Source: Fusibacter sp963666805 (GTDB lineage Bacteria > Bacillota > Clostridia > Peptostreptococcales > Acidaminobacteraceae). From it: a stretch of 64,000 nucleotides of DNA. The stretch lies in the NCBI GenBank assembly GCA_963666805.2, contig CAXXWR010000001.1, forward strand, positions 248,001-312,000, given 5' to 3'. Positions within the stretch are counted from its first letter, which is position 1, and each line of letters opens with the position of its first letter. Both the position numbers and the translations under genes were made by a program. The notes below the pieces were generated by a model. The model did not search any database. It had not been told where the DNA came from and saw only the letters and a program-made list of their open reading frames with translations. Shown piece by piece: positions 8,812-17,360 of this stretch.

Positions 8812-8848
8812 AAAAAATCCTTCCTAACAGGTGTTAGGAAGGATTTTC
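8812..8848. terminator. Bidirectional terminator between yaaA and htrA
   Basis: AAATCCTTCCTAACA / TGTTAGGAAGGATTT hairpin with A and T runs on either side; it separates the convergent yaaA and htrA genes. Confidence 0.85.
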
Positions 8849-8907
8849 ATCTATATAATATTCTTACTTTTGATTAATGCTAAGTTCAAACCTCATTATT
8901 TAAAATC

Positions 8908-10563
8908 TTATTGATTAATCGTTTGAGCCTTTGCTTCATTTTTATCACCTAAAGTCACATTAATCGTTAATTTAGTTGAGCCATCTCGAATCACTTTTAA
9001 GGTCACTTTATCACCTGGATTTTTTTCTCCAATATAGTTAACCAATTCTGACATGGTTTTAATTTGAGTTTCATCAATACCGATAATTACATCGCCTTCT
9101 TTAAGGCCTGCTTTCTGTGCAGGTGTATTATCATAAACCGTTTGAACATAGACACCGATAGGTAACTCATAAAGATTAGATTGAGCTTGATCAACATTAA
9201 TACCACCAATACCAATATAAGGTTTAGAAATATAACCATTTTCAATCAATTCTGATACAAGCGGCATGAATGTATCTGTCGGAATAGCAAATCCCATTCC
9301 TTCAACATCTGTTTCAGAAATTTTAGCGGTATTAATACCAATTAATTCACCTTTTTCATTAACAAGTGCACCACCTGAATTACCAGGATTAATAGCAGCA
9401 TCTGTTTGAATATAAGTGTTACTATTGCCTTTTTCATTCTTAACAGATCGATCAACAGCACTTATGAAGCCAGCAGTTAATGTTTTATTGTATCCAAGTG
9501 GATTACCAATGGCAATTGCTCTTTCACCAACAGTTACATCTTTTGAAGAACCTACTTCTATCGGTTTAAGATCCTTTAAAATATCGTTAGGAACATCTGA
9601 TTTTTTAATCGCTACTACTGCAATATCTGCATCTTCATCATAGCCTACAAGTTGTGAATCAATCATTTGATCATTCGCTACTTCAACGAGTACTTCTTGT
9701 GCACCGTCAACCACATGATAATTGGTCACAATATAAAACTTATCTGGGGTTTCTTTTAATATAACGCCTGAACCTGCACCTTCTGCTTCAGTTGCATTAT
9801 TAAACCAATCATAATAAGTCAATTTGCTTGTAATGCTCACAACTGAATTGCTAACATTTTCATAAATTTGTGCAATACTTGTATCTAAGTTTGTTGATGT
9901 ATTTCCATTTTCATCCATATAAGAAATTACAGACTTATAAATTTTCGAATCTAATCCTTTATTAAGTGAATCTTGAACTAGTGTATCTATTTTAGGACCA
10001 TTTAAAGCGATTTGTCCATGATAGTAGCCAATGGTATAAGTACTCGCACTTGCCATCGCGACAATCAAGAGCATAACCAGCACAGTTGGCCAAACACGCT
10101 TTTTACGTTTTTTAGGTCTATTAGAATCTTTTGGTTTTTCACCTACAACTCTTGGAATACCATTATTGGGAGGAATATTTCCACTCGGTTGGCTATTCAT
10201 CTGAGCGTTCGGCTGAATATTGGGTTGATCAGTTGAATTAACCCTTTGCGGTTGATTCAAGTCATTGCTCATTGACACCATATCACTTTGACTCAAATTA
10301 GAACCTTCTGGATCATCAATAGACTGATTTACCCGATTACCCGTTGCACCCATTGTGCCCGTTGTACCTGTTGATAAATTTTCATTTCCACTAACTCCAC
10401 CAACGGGCGAAGGATTGTCAACTTGATTATCAATTTGACTTGAATCAGATGTCATTGAAGATTGATTTGTTACCTTATTAGTTTCAACATACTCATTTGA
10501 TTTTTCACTGGTTTCTTTTACGTTTGAGTCTTCTGGATTCATTATTTTGTTTTCATCGTTCAT
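8908..10563 (-). CDS. htrA: HtrA/DegP-like membrane-anchored serine protease
   Basis: 551 residues. The first about 150 are low-complexity, rich in N, S, Q and G, and cytoplasmic. One transmembrane helix follows (about 158-178, VLVMLLIVAMASAS). The trypsin-like S1C domain has the triad H283 (TNYHVVDGA), D313 (DADIAVV) and S396 (GNSGGAL). One PDZ domain (about 445-535) ends the protein, with PAQKAGLKEGDVI. HtrA proteins refold or degrade misfolded exported proteins. It follows the Hsp20 gene by 15 bases, and a two-component pair lies just upstream, a layout resembling CssRS control of htrA in Bacillus. The unusually long low-complexity cytoplasmic tail is seen in several Clostridia homologues. 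Confidence 0.96.
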   Translation of the reverse strand: MNDENKIMNPEDSNVKETSEKSNEYVETNKVTNQSSMTSDSSQIDNQVDNPSPVGGVSGNENLSTGTTGTMGATGNRVNQSIDDPEGSNLSQSDMVSMSNDLNQPQRVNSTDQPNIQPNAQMNSQPSGNIPPNNGIPRVVGEKPKDSNRPKKRKKRVWPTVLVMLLIVAMASASTYTIGYYHGQIALNGPKIDTLVQDSLNKGLDSKIYKSVISYMDENGNTSTNLDTSIAQIYENVSNSVVSITSKLTYYDWFNNATEAEGAGSGVILKETPDKFYIVTNYHVVDGAQEVLVEVANDQMIDSQLVGYDEDADIAVVAIKKSDVPNDILKDLKPIEVGSSKDVTVGERAIAIGNPLGYNKTLTAGFISAVDRSVKNEKGNSNTYIQTDAAINPGNSGGALVNEKGELIGINTAKISETDVEGMGFAIPTDTFMPLVSELIENGYISKPYIGIGGINVDQAQSNLYELPIGVYVQTVYDNTPAQKAGLKEGDVIIGIDETQIKTMSELVNYIGEKNPGDKVTLKVIRDGSTKLTINVTLGDKNEAKAQTINQ

Positions 10564-10578
10564 AAAATCACCTCATCA

Positions 10579-10998
10579 TTAGAATATGGACGCTCCATTT
10601 TTGGGGAGCTCAATGGTTAGAATGCCGTTTTTAAGTGTTGCCGTAATATGCTCTTTGTCAACATTCTCTACTAAGAAATTACGTCTAAAAATACCGAATC
10701 TTCTTTCACGGCGAATAAAATCGTATGCTTCCTGATCATGGAAGGTTTGCTTTTCAGCAATAATACTCAAGTAATTGTCTTCGTAAATAATAGTGATGTT
10801 TTCAATACTGAACCCCGGTAACTCAGCATCTATGATAAAACGTTGTCTATTCTCTCTTACGTCTACATCAAATGTATTGATAACATTCTCACCTTTTTTA
10901 ACAACACAGCTTACTTTTTCTTCCATGATGTCATAAAAGAGTTGATCCAATGCTTCTCTATGTTTTGAATTGTTTCTTTCTGGACTTATCTTCAACAA
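10579..10998 (-). CDS. Hsp20/alpha-crystallin small heat-shock protein
   Basis: 139 residues with an alpha-crystallin domain from about residue 40 to the end: VDVRENRQRFIIDAELPGF, YLSIIAEK and the closing LKNGILTIELPK signature. These ATP-independent chaperones hold unfolding proteins. No CIRCE-like inverted repeat is visible in the 66 bases upstream, so HrcA control is unlikely; co-transcription with the two-component genes upstream and htrA downstream is more probable. The start is preceded by AGGAGGTGCATAAA-like sequence. Confidence 0.9.
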   Translation of the reverse strand: MLKISPERNNSKHREALDQLFYDIMEEKVSCVVKKGENVINTFDVDVRENRQRFIIDAELPGFSIENITIIYEDNYLSIIAEKQTFHDQEAYDFIRRERRFGIFRRNFLVENVDKEHITATLKNGILTIELPKNGASIF

Positions 10999-11064
10999 TT
11001 TTATGCACCTCCTATATATAAGATAGATGATTACTTTGAATAATTTATGAATAAATATAAAATC

Positions 11065-12480
11065 TTATTTAAAAATTTGGGTAGATACCGTGAAAATAAA
11101 TGCCACACCGACATCTTCATTGCTATATACATCGATTTTTTCATTATGTGCTTTGATAATTTCTTTTACAATATTAAGACCTAAACCAGAAGAATTTTTT
11201 TCTAGCCCTCTTGATTTATCTAGTTTTCTAAAGCGATCCCAAATAACAGATAACTCATCTTGTGAAAGCACTTTACCTGTATTGCTTATTCCCACATAGT
11301 ATTTATCAAGTTTAAGTTCGGTTCGAATAGAAATTGAACCTCCTTCATCAACAAATTTAGTGGCATTGTCCATTAAATTATAAATCACTCTTTGAATAGA
11401 TGCTAAGTCTCCATGCGCTAGAATTTTATCCTGAGCCAAATCAATAGTCAATTTAATATCTTTGCTGATTATTTTTTGCTCAAACGAGTCTAAAACATTG
11501 ACAATAATTTCATTTAAATCAAAGTCTGTCTTGTTAAGTACTAAAGCACCGCTTTCCATTTTAGACAAATCTAAAAGGTCATTAATCATTTTAATCAATC
11601 GATCGCTCTCATTTTTAACGATGGTTAGATACCGTTCCTGCTTATCACCTTCAATTGTGCCATCAAGAATTCCCATAGTGTAACCCTTAATAGTAGTTAA
11701 AGGCGTTCTCAAATCATGCGATAGACTTGAAATAAACATTCGCTTGGTCTTTTCTTGGTTATTGAGTTCATCAGCCATCATATTAAAGCTCGAAGCAAGT
11801 TCGCCTAACTCATCTTTCCGATTAATAATGATTTTCTTTTCAAAATTACCTTCAGCAATATACTTTGCCGCATCATTAATTACGCCAATTTCATAGCCCA
11901 TCCTTTTTGTGATTAAAAAGATAAGAACAACGGCCAAACAGCCTGAAAGTGACAATGAAATAAAGATGATAATGGAGACTTTAGAAATCGTATCTTCAAT
12001 TTCCGGCATAGGCACGTTGATGAACATGGCATAGACTGTATCATTAATATGAAAAGGATAGCCCACACGTAAAATCCGGTCCTTATAAAGCCCTTCATAA
12101 AACACCTCACGCCGAGTGGTATCTCCATTAAAAATAGAGACAATATCCTCAGTTAAATAAGGCATACTAGAGATATCATCAATAGACAACTCGTTTGATG
12201 TTTTATAAAGTTCCATATTATCAGAAATCAACCAAATATTAGCACCTGTATAGCCATCGAGTAGTAGTATTTGATCTTCTAAAAAAGACAAACTAACCGT
12301 TCCCATATATTGATTATTAACAAGTTCTTCAAAATTAGAAGCTCGCTCTAAAATTTCATCGGACTCGCTGTTTATAAAATAGTACTCAAGCACAGAACGC
12401 ACACCTACAATGATGATGGTAAAGGATAATAAAAAAATCAAAATATATATGAAAGCAAACTTATGAAAAATAGTTTTCAT
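11065..12480 (-). CDS. Sensor histidine kinase (HAMP, HisKA, HATPase)
   Basis: 471 residues. Two transmembrane helices (about 8-28 and 166-188) bracket an extracytoplasmic sensor region. HAMP follows, with ELGELASSFNMMADELN. The phosphoacceptor is H255 in SHDLRTPLTTIKG. The ATPase domain shows the N box (NLMDNATKF) and the G box GLGLNIVKEI. It lies eight bases behind its OmpR-type response regulator. Its neighbours Hsp20 and HtrA suggest sensing of secretion or heat stress at the envelope, by analogy to CssS; that function is inferred. Confidence 0.93.
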   Translation of the reverse strand: MKTIFHKFAFIYILIFLLSFTIIIVGVRSVLEYYFINSESDEILERASNFEELVNNQYMGTVSLSFLEDQILLLDGYTGANIWLISDNMELYKTSNELSIDDISSMPYLTEDIVSIFNGDTTRREVFYEGLYKDRILRVGYPFHINDTVYAMFINVPMPEIEDTISKVSIIIFISLSLSGCLAVVLIFLITKRMGYEIGVINDAAKYIAEGNFEKKIIINRKDELGELASSFNMMADELNNQEKTKRMFISSLSHDLRTPLTTIKGYTMGILDGTIEGDKQERYLTIVKNESDRLIKMINDLLDLSKMESGALVLNKTDFDLNEIIVNVLDSFEQKIISKDIKLTIDLAQDKILAHGDLASIQRVIYNLMDNATKFVDEGGSISIRTELKLDKYYVGISNTGKVLSQDELSVIWDRFRKLDKSRGLEKNSSGLGLNIVKEIIKAHNEKIDVYSNEDVGVAFIFTVSTQIFK

Positions 12481-12488
12481 AGTTCCTC

Positions 12489-13175
12489 CTAATCTAATTT
12501 AAATTTATAACCTACACCCCAAACTGTTTTAATCTCCCAACCATTATCTGAATGGTCCAATTTTTCACGTAGTCGTTTAATATGAACATCAACCGTTCTT
12601 GTTTCACCAAAGAAGTCATATCCCCAAATATGATCTAAAAGTTGTTCTCTCGTAAAGACACGATTAGGATGATTGACCAAATAATTCAAAAGTTCAATTT
12701 CCTTCGGTGGAAGTTCAATCGTTTCTCCAAAATAGACAATGTTATAATCTGTCATATTAATAGTCAGATTAGGAACATTAGTAATCCCTTCAACATCATT
12801 TTTTTCTGTATTTTGATAGCGACGAATGACTGCCTTTACTCTTGCTGTTAATTCTTTAGGTTCAAATGGTTTTACAATATAATCATCTGCCCCTAGCTCA
12901 AGACCTAAAACTTTATCAAAGGTTTCGTCTTTTGCTGTTATCATAATCACCGGTACCGCACTTAACTTTCTAATTTCTTTTAAGGTATCATAACCGTCGA
13001 TACCAGGCATCATAATGTCTAAAAGCACTAAATCCGGTGCATTTTCTTTAAATGCCACTAGGCCACTTTCACCACTAGAATATTCTTCAATCGTATACCC
13101 CTCTTTTTTAAGATAAAGTCCAATTAACTCACGAATATTTTCATCATCATCAATTACAAATATTTTTTTGCTCAT
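12489..13175 (-). CDS. OmpR/PhoB-family response regulator
   Basis: 228 residues: receiver domain with the acidic pair in FVIDDDENIRE, phosphoacceptor D53 (LLDIMMPG) and the lysine of YIVKPFEPKEL; then a winged-helix DNA-binding domain with RTVDVHIKRLREKL. Pairs with the kinase eight bases downstream. The start at 13175 is fixed by GGAGG seven bases away; an upstream extension of 22 codons has no binding site and a composition unlike the family. Confidence 0.95.
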   Translation of the reverse strand: MSKKIFVIDDDENIRELIGLYLKKEGYTIEEYSSGESGLVAFKENAPDLVLLDIMMPGIDGYDTLKEIRKLSAVPVIMITAKDETFDKVLGLELGADDYIVKPFEPKELTARVKAVIRRYQNTEKNDVEGITNVPNLTINMTDYNIVYFGETIELPPKEIELLNYLVNHPNRVFTREQLLDHIWGYDFFGETRTVDVHIKRLREKLDHSDNGWEIKTVWGVGYKFKLD

Positions 13176-13226
13176 CTTTTCCTCCAATTTATATTTTTTT
13201 ATTGATGTTATATCTCTTTTTACAAT

Positions 13227-13258
13227 ATAAAAAATGAGCATGTTAACATGCTCATTTA
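13227..13258 (-). terminator. Terminator after the M18 aminopeptidase gene
   Basis: AAATGAGCATG / CATGCTCATTT with a TTAA loop; it separates the peptidase gene from the two-component operon. Confidence 0.75.
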
Positions 13259-13306
13259 ATTCTTATACTATTATACATCATTTATTTGTGTTAGACAAAA
13301 TAAACC

Positions 13307-14722
13307 TTAACGGTTTAAAAAGGCATAATAAGCTTTGTAAGTTGAATAAACATCTGCCTTACTAACGATCTCATAAGGTGCATGCATACTTAAAACAGGC
13401 ACACCACAATCAACCACTTCCGCATTAGAATTAGCCAATATGAAAGCAATTGTACCACCGCCTCCTTGGTCTACTTTTCCTAATTCACCAATTTGCCATA
13501 CCACTTGATTTTTATCAAAAATATCACGTACTTGGCCTAAAAATTCAGCATTGGCATCATTACAGCCACCCTTGCCTCTTGCCCCTGTGTATTTGACCAG
13601 TTGAACCCCTTTACCTATGTGGGCAGAGTTTCTTTTCTCATAAGCTCCAGCATAATTAGGATCATAAGCTGCTCCAACATCACCTGATAACACTTGTGTA
13701 TTAGAGATACATCTTCTTAAATAAATATCATTGTAATTTTCTTCTTGTAAGGCAATTAGTTCTGAGACAATATTCTCAAAATATCTTGATTGAGAGCCTG
13801 TGTTTCCTTGACTACCCACTTCTTCTTTATCCATAAACATGCCACAAGCAGTTGTTTCAACTTCATCAAGTTCAAACATTGCTGCCATACCTGTATATGA
13901 ACAGACGCGGTCATCGTGCCCATAAGCTGAAATCATACTTCTATCTAAACCTAAATCTTTCGCTTTGCCTGAAGGCACTATTTCTAATTCAGCTGTTAAG
14001 AAATCTGATTCTGTTATATTGTATTTTTCATTTAATATTTTAAGAATGTGAAGTTTCACTTTATCTTTTGTCTTGTCATCTCCGATTGGCATATGACCTA
14101 CTAAAACATTGAGTGTTTCGCCTTCAATGCCTTCTGATAAAGACTTTTTAAATTGATCTTTTGCTAAATGAGGCAATAAATCCGTAATCATGACAACTGG
14201 GTCATTTTCATCTTCACCAATCGTTACATTGATTTTTTCATTGTTTTTATTAATAACTACTCCATGAATGGCTAACGGCATCGCTGTCCATTGGTATTTT
14301 TTAATACCACCATAATAGTGTGTTTTTAAAAAAGCCATATCCGAATCTTCATAAAGTGGGTTTGGTTTCAAATCAATTCTTGGTACATCAATATGTGCTC
14401 CAACAATATTCATCCCTTCTTTAAGCGGCTTTTTACCGATTACAAAAAGAACGATTGATTTGTCTCTATTCATAGCATAAACTTTTGATCCTGCTACTAA
14501 TTTTTCCGAACCACTAACAAAGGCATCAATTGACTTATAACCATTTGCCTCAGCTTGTCTTTTAATTTCATTAGCACTTTCTCTTTCCGTTTTGCTCACA
14601 TCTAGGAAACCTTTATAGGTTTCACAAAAATCAAAGCAAGCTTGAGTTTCTTCTTCACTAAAAGTTTCCCAAGCATTTTTAAATTCATGCGTTAATGATT
14701 TTGAAAGTTCTTCATAATTCAT
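13307..14722 (-). CDS. M18-family aminopeptidase
   Basis: 471 residues. Zinc ligands and catalytic residues of the M18 family are visible: GAHIDVPR (His), GHDDRVCSY (Asp), MDKEEVGSQG (Glu) and SMHAPYE (His). M18 enzymes are cytosolic dinuclear-metal exopeptidases forming large dodecameric shells and removing N-terminal, often acidic, residues. The length matches aminopeptidase I-type clostridial members. The start has AAAAGGAG. No partner gene is evident. Confidence 0.93.
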   Translation of the reverse strand: MNYEELSKSLTHEFKNAWETFSEEETQACFDFCETYKGFLDVSKTERESANEIKRQAEANGYKSIDAFVSGSEKLVAGSKVYAMNRDKSIVLFVIGKKPLKEGMNIVGAHIDVPRIDLKPNPLYEDSDMAFLKTHYYGGIKKYQWTAMPLAIHGVVINKNNEKINVTIGEDENDPVVMITDLLPHLAKDQFKKSLSEGIEGETLNVLVGHMPIGDDKTKDKVKLHILKILNEKYNITESDFLTAELEIVPSGKAKDLGLDRSMISAYGHDDRVCSYTGMAAMFELDEVETTACGMFMDKEEVGSQGNTGSQSRYFENIVSELIALQEENYNDIYLRRCISNTQVLSGDVGAAYDPNYAGAYEKRNSAHIGKGVQLVKYTGARGKGGCNDANAEFLGQVRDIFDKNQVVWQIGELGKVDQGGGGTIAFILANSNAEVVDCGVPVLSMHAPYEIVSKADVYSTYKAYYAFLNR

Positions 14723-14792
14723 ATTAATCTCCTTTTGTACTTAATGATATATATATATAGGATACCGAAATAATATCATTCGAGCAAGAATA

Positions 14793-15443
14793 TTAAATTT
14801 TTGTAATGTTGTGCTTAATGGCATAAAGTGCCGCTTGTGTCCGATCAGTTACTTTGATTTTTTTAAATATGTTTGAGACATGATTCTTGACTGTTTTTTC
14901 ACTAATGTATAATTCGTTGGCAATTTCTTTGTTATTATAGCCTTTACTGATTAATCGGATCACTTCATACTCTCTTTTAGTAAGACTGGTATTAATCACT
15001 TCATCCATTGATTTATCTTTTCGCTTATATTCTTTCACCAAAATACCTGATAAAGTTGGGTGAATATACAAGTCCCCATTTTTGACTTTCTTTATTGCTT
15101 TTATGAGCGAAGACACATCTGCATCTTTTAACACATATCCCTCTGCACCGATATTAATAGTTTCAATGAGGTATTCTGCGTCTTCATGAATCGTCAACAT
15201 GATTACCTTTGTATCAGGGTATTTGTTCTTTATTTCTTTAAGTGTATCCATCCCATTTAAATTAGGCATATTAATATCTAGTAAAATAATATCGGGATGT
15301 GTCGCTTCAATTATTTCTAAAGCTTCATAACCATCTCCACCTAAACCTACTATTTCAAGCTCTTCTTCAAGCTCTAATAGTTTTTTAATCCCCTCTCTAA
15401 TCAAAGCATGATCATCTACAATAGCAATCTTAATTTTATCCAT
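14793..15443 (-). CDS. degU: NarL/LuxR-family response regulator (DegU-like)
   Basis: 216 residues: receiver with D56 in LLDINMPN and a C-terminal LuxR-type helix-turn-helix (LTKREYEVIRLISKGYNNKEI and EKTVKNHVSNIFKK). It lies 17 bases after a DegS-like kinase gene, so the two form a pair. In Bacillus DegU controls degradative enzymes, motility and biofilm; the target set here is unknown. Confidence 0.9.
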   Translation of the reverse strand: MDKIKIAIVDDHALIREGIKKLLELEEELEIVGLGGDGYEALEIIEATHPDIILLDINMPNLNGMDTLKEIKNKYPDTKVIMLTIHEDAEYLIETINIGAEGYVLKDADVSSLIKAIKKVKNGDLYIHPTLSGILVKEYKRKDKSMDEVINTSLTKREYEVIRLISKGYNNKEIANELYISEKTVKNHVSNIFKKIKVTDRTQAALYAIKHNITKI

Positions 15444-15460
15444 ACTACTCTCCCTGTTCG

Positions 15461-16591
15461 TTATTCGTTATTTGGTATTTGAACTTTAATCGTGGTGCCT
15501 TTATTATTAATAGATGTAATATTGAAAACACCATTTAGGAGTTCTACACGTTCTCTCATATTATACAGTCCATATCCTGTTGGATTTTCAAGTTTTTCAT
15601 CTACATTAAAACCTATGCCATCATCTTTAATAGCCAGTCTGATCGTATCAAATGCGACAGAAACAGCAAAATCGACATTTGAGCACTTTGAATGCTTGGC
15701 TATATTATTAAAGCACTCTTGAACGATTCTAAACACCATTAACTTCACCATTTCATTGGTTAGCGCGCCTTCAATTTTATAATTGAAATGTACTTTTATA
15801 TTATACATATCCTCCATATCATTAATCAGACGATTTAAGGTTGGAATTAAGCCTAAATCATCTAATGACATGGGCATTAAATCATATATTACCCGACGAA
15901 TATCTTTAAGTGTTTTACGAATACTTTCTTGAATTTCTGAGATTTCCTTTTTGGCCTTATTGGGAGACGTATCAATTATTTTAGATGCATATTCTGACTT
16001 ATAAATAATATTAGCCAAAGATTGTGCTGGTCCGTCGTGAATATCTCTTGATATCCGCTTCTTCTCATTTTCCTGGGCTTCAATAATACGAATGCCCACA
16101 TCCTTTTTCATCCGCTGGTCCTTTAGCTCTTCTCCCAAGCTACTGGCTAAGTAGTCTAAGGCTACACTCACTTTTGTTTCTAAAGCTTCCGCCCTACCAA
16201 CAACCTCATAAGCATTCATAAGCAATTGTTCAAGCTCATTACGTCTGTCAATCAATGCCTTTTCTTCTTTTCTTTTATTGGTTAACTCTACCTGAACTTT
16301 TTCAGAAAGGTCATAAGCATCCCTAATGTCCTTTTCTGTGAACTCTTCAAAATGATCACTAATCGTTTGAATCATGTTACGAGTCATTTTAGATCGGATC
16401 TCTAATTTATCCACTTCATTAATCATGAGCGTTAGATTCATTTTGACATGATGTAACTCTTGAGTGAAATGTGATATTTCTTGTCTTGACCGTTCAGATA
16501 TTTCAAATATTTCTTTTTTAGATTCTTTTATTGAATAGGCAGTCTTGTTAATAATATTATCCAAGACAGTTAAATCAATATACTCCTTCAT
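15461..16591 (-). CDS. degS: DegS-like cytoplasmic sensor histidine kinase
   Basis: About 376 residues and no membrane helix. The N-terminal half is a long coiled coil (about 20-170), as in the DegS sensor domain. The HisKA_3 box EKKRISRDIHDGPAQ gives phosphoacceptor H185, and the ATPase domain closes with GYGLYNMRERVELL. The partner DegU-like regulator follows directly. The ATG at 16591 has GGGGTGG at good distance, so the seven-codon upstream extension is rejected. Gene symbols are by similarity and could be wrong in detail. Confidence 0.9.
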   Translation of the reverse strand: MKEYIDLTVLDNIINKTAYSIKESKKEIFEISERSRQEISHFTQELHHVKMNLTLMINEVDKLEIRSKMTRNMIQTISDHFEEFTEKDIRDAYDLSEKVQVELTNKRKEEKALIDRRNELEQLLMNAYEVVGRAEALETKVSVALDYLASSLGEELKDQRMKKDVGIRIIEAQENEKKRISRDIHDGPAQSLANIIYKSEYASKIIDTSPNKAKKEISEIQESIRKTLKDIRRVIYDLMPMSLDDLGLIPTLNRLINDMEDMYNIKVHFNYKIEGALTNEMVKLMVFRIVQECFNNIAKHSKCSNVDFAVSVAFDTIRLAIKDDGIGFNVDEKLENPTGYGLYNMRERVELLNGVFNITSINNKGTTIKVQIPNNE

Positions 16592-16631
16592 TTGTCCACC
16601 CCGACTATACACTTAGACTACATTATATCAT

Positions 16632-16667
16632 AAAAGCCCACGTAATTAGTTATTACATGGGCTTTTT
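16632..16667 (-). terminator. Terminator after cheW
   Basis: AAAAGCCCA.GTAAT / ATTAC.TGGGCTTTT stem with a five-base loop and T run; lies between cheW and degS. Confidence 0.8.
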
Positions 16668-16702
16668 AGTATTATGGTCCTATTTATAATCATTTCAAAT
16701 GA

Positions 16703-17149
16703 TTACATGTCTAATAAAACTTCAATTTCATCATCAGATAAGACCTTATCTAAGTCTACAACAATAATAAGTTCATCTTTATAGATACATACTTCTTTAA
16801 TATAGGCATTTTCCTTCTTTATTGCTATTTTAGGTGGAGGCAATATATCTTCTTCGCTAACAGACATTGATTGCGAGGCATCATCAACTAAAAATCCAAT
16901 TTGAACATCATCTTTTTGAGCAATCAGAATCCTTCTATCTGAATTGGGATCATCATACATGCTAAATCTCTTTTTAAGATTGACAACCGGAATGATATCA
17001 CCACGCAAATTAAGTAAACCATCAACATACTCAGGACCGTTAGGTAATGGTGTAATAGAAGAATAATCAGTAATAGATGCAATATGGTTGATATTCGCAG
17101 CAAATTTTTCTTCATTGAGCTTAAAAATGATAAATTGTTTTTCTGCCAA
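16703..17149 (-). CDS. cheW: CheW-like chemotaxis coupling protein
   Basis: About 148 residues with the CheW beta-barrel pattern: QFIIFKLNEEKFA at the start, PLPNGPEYVDGLLNLRGDIIPV in the middle, and ILIAQKDDVQIGFLVDDA later. CheW links receptors to the CheA kinase. The best ribosome binding site (AAGGAGG) sits eight bases before a TTG at 17149, giving an MAEKQF start; the in-frame GTG at 17158 overlaps that site and cannot use it. No other chemotaxis gene is nearby. Confidence 0.88.
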   Translation of the reverse strand: MAEKQFIIFKLNEEKFAANINHIASITDYSSITPLPNGPEYVDGLLNLRGDIIPVVNLKKRFSMYDDPNSDRRILIAQKDDVQIGFLVDDASQSMSVSEEDILPPPKIAIKKENAYIKEVCIYKDELIIVVDLDKVLSDDEIEVLLDM

Positions 17150-17168
17150 AATATTCACCTCCTTAAAT

Positions 17169-17345
17169 TTAGTCTTTGTAAACGATTTCGATATTGTCTA
17201 GCTGGGTTCTAAAGTTTTTACGAAAAGTCTTCAAATACTCTTTTCTGAGTTGTTCTTGCTCTTTCGTTTCTTCAGCCGTTAACCCTTCTTCTTTTTTCTT
17301 TCTAGCTAAAACATTAATGCGTTCGAGTTTTTCTTTTGATAACAC
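17169..17345 (-). CDS. DUF896 (UPF0291, YnzC-like) small protein
   Basis: A 58-residue reading frame starting with GTG at 17345, preceded by AGAAAGGG at nine-base spacing. The protein matches DUF896 along its length: LERINVLARKKKEEGLT, then EEQ..LRKEYL, then FRKNFR.QLDNIEIV. The family is a two-helix hairpin found almost only in Bacillota; the Bacillus member YnzC lies in an SOS operon, though the role is unknown. It sits 15 bases after hutH stops and 19 before cheW starts, all on the same strand. Confidence 0.9.
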   Translation of the reverse strand: MLSKEKLERINVLARKKKEEGLTAEETKEQEQLRKEYLKTFRKNFRTQLDNIEIVYKD

Positions 17346-17360
17346 TGTCTATAACCCTTT

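Noticed and set aside
10999..11064. CIRCE element before hsp20
   Set aside because: No TTAGCACTC inverted repeat is visible in the 66-base gap.
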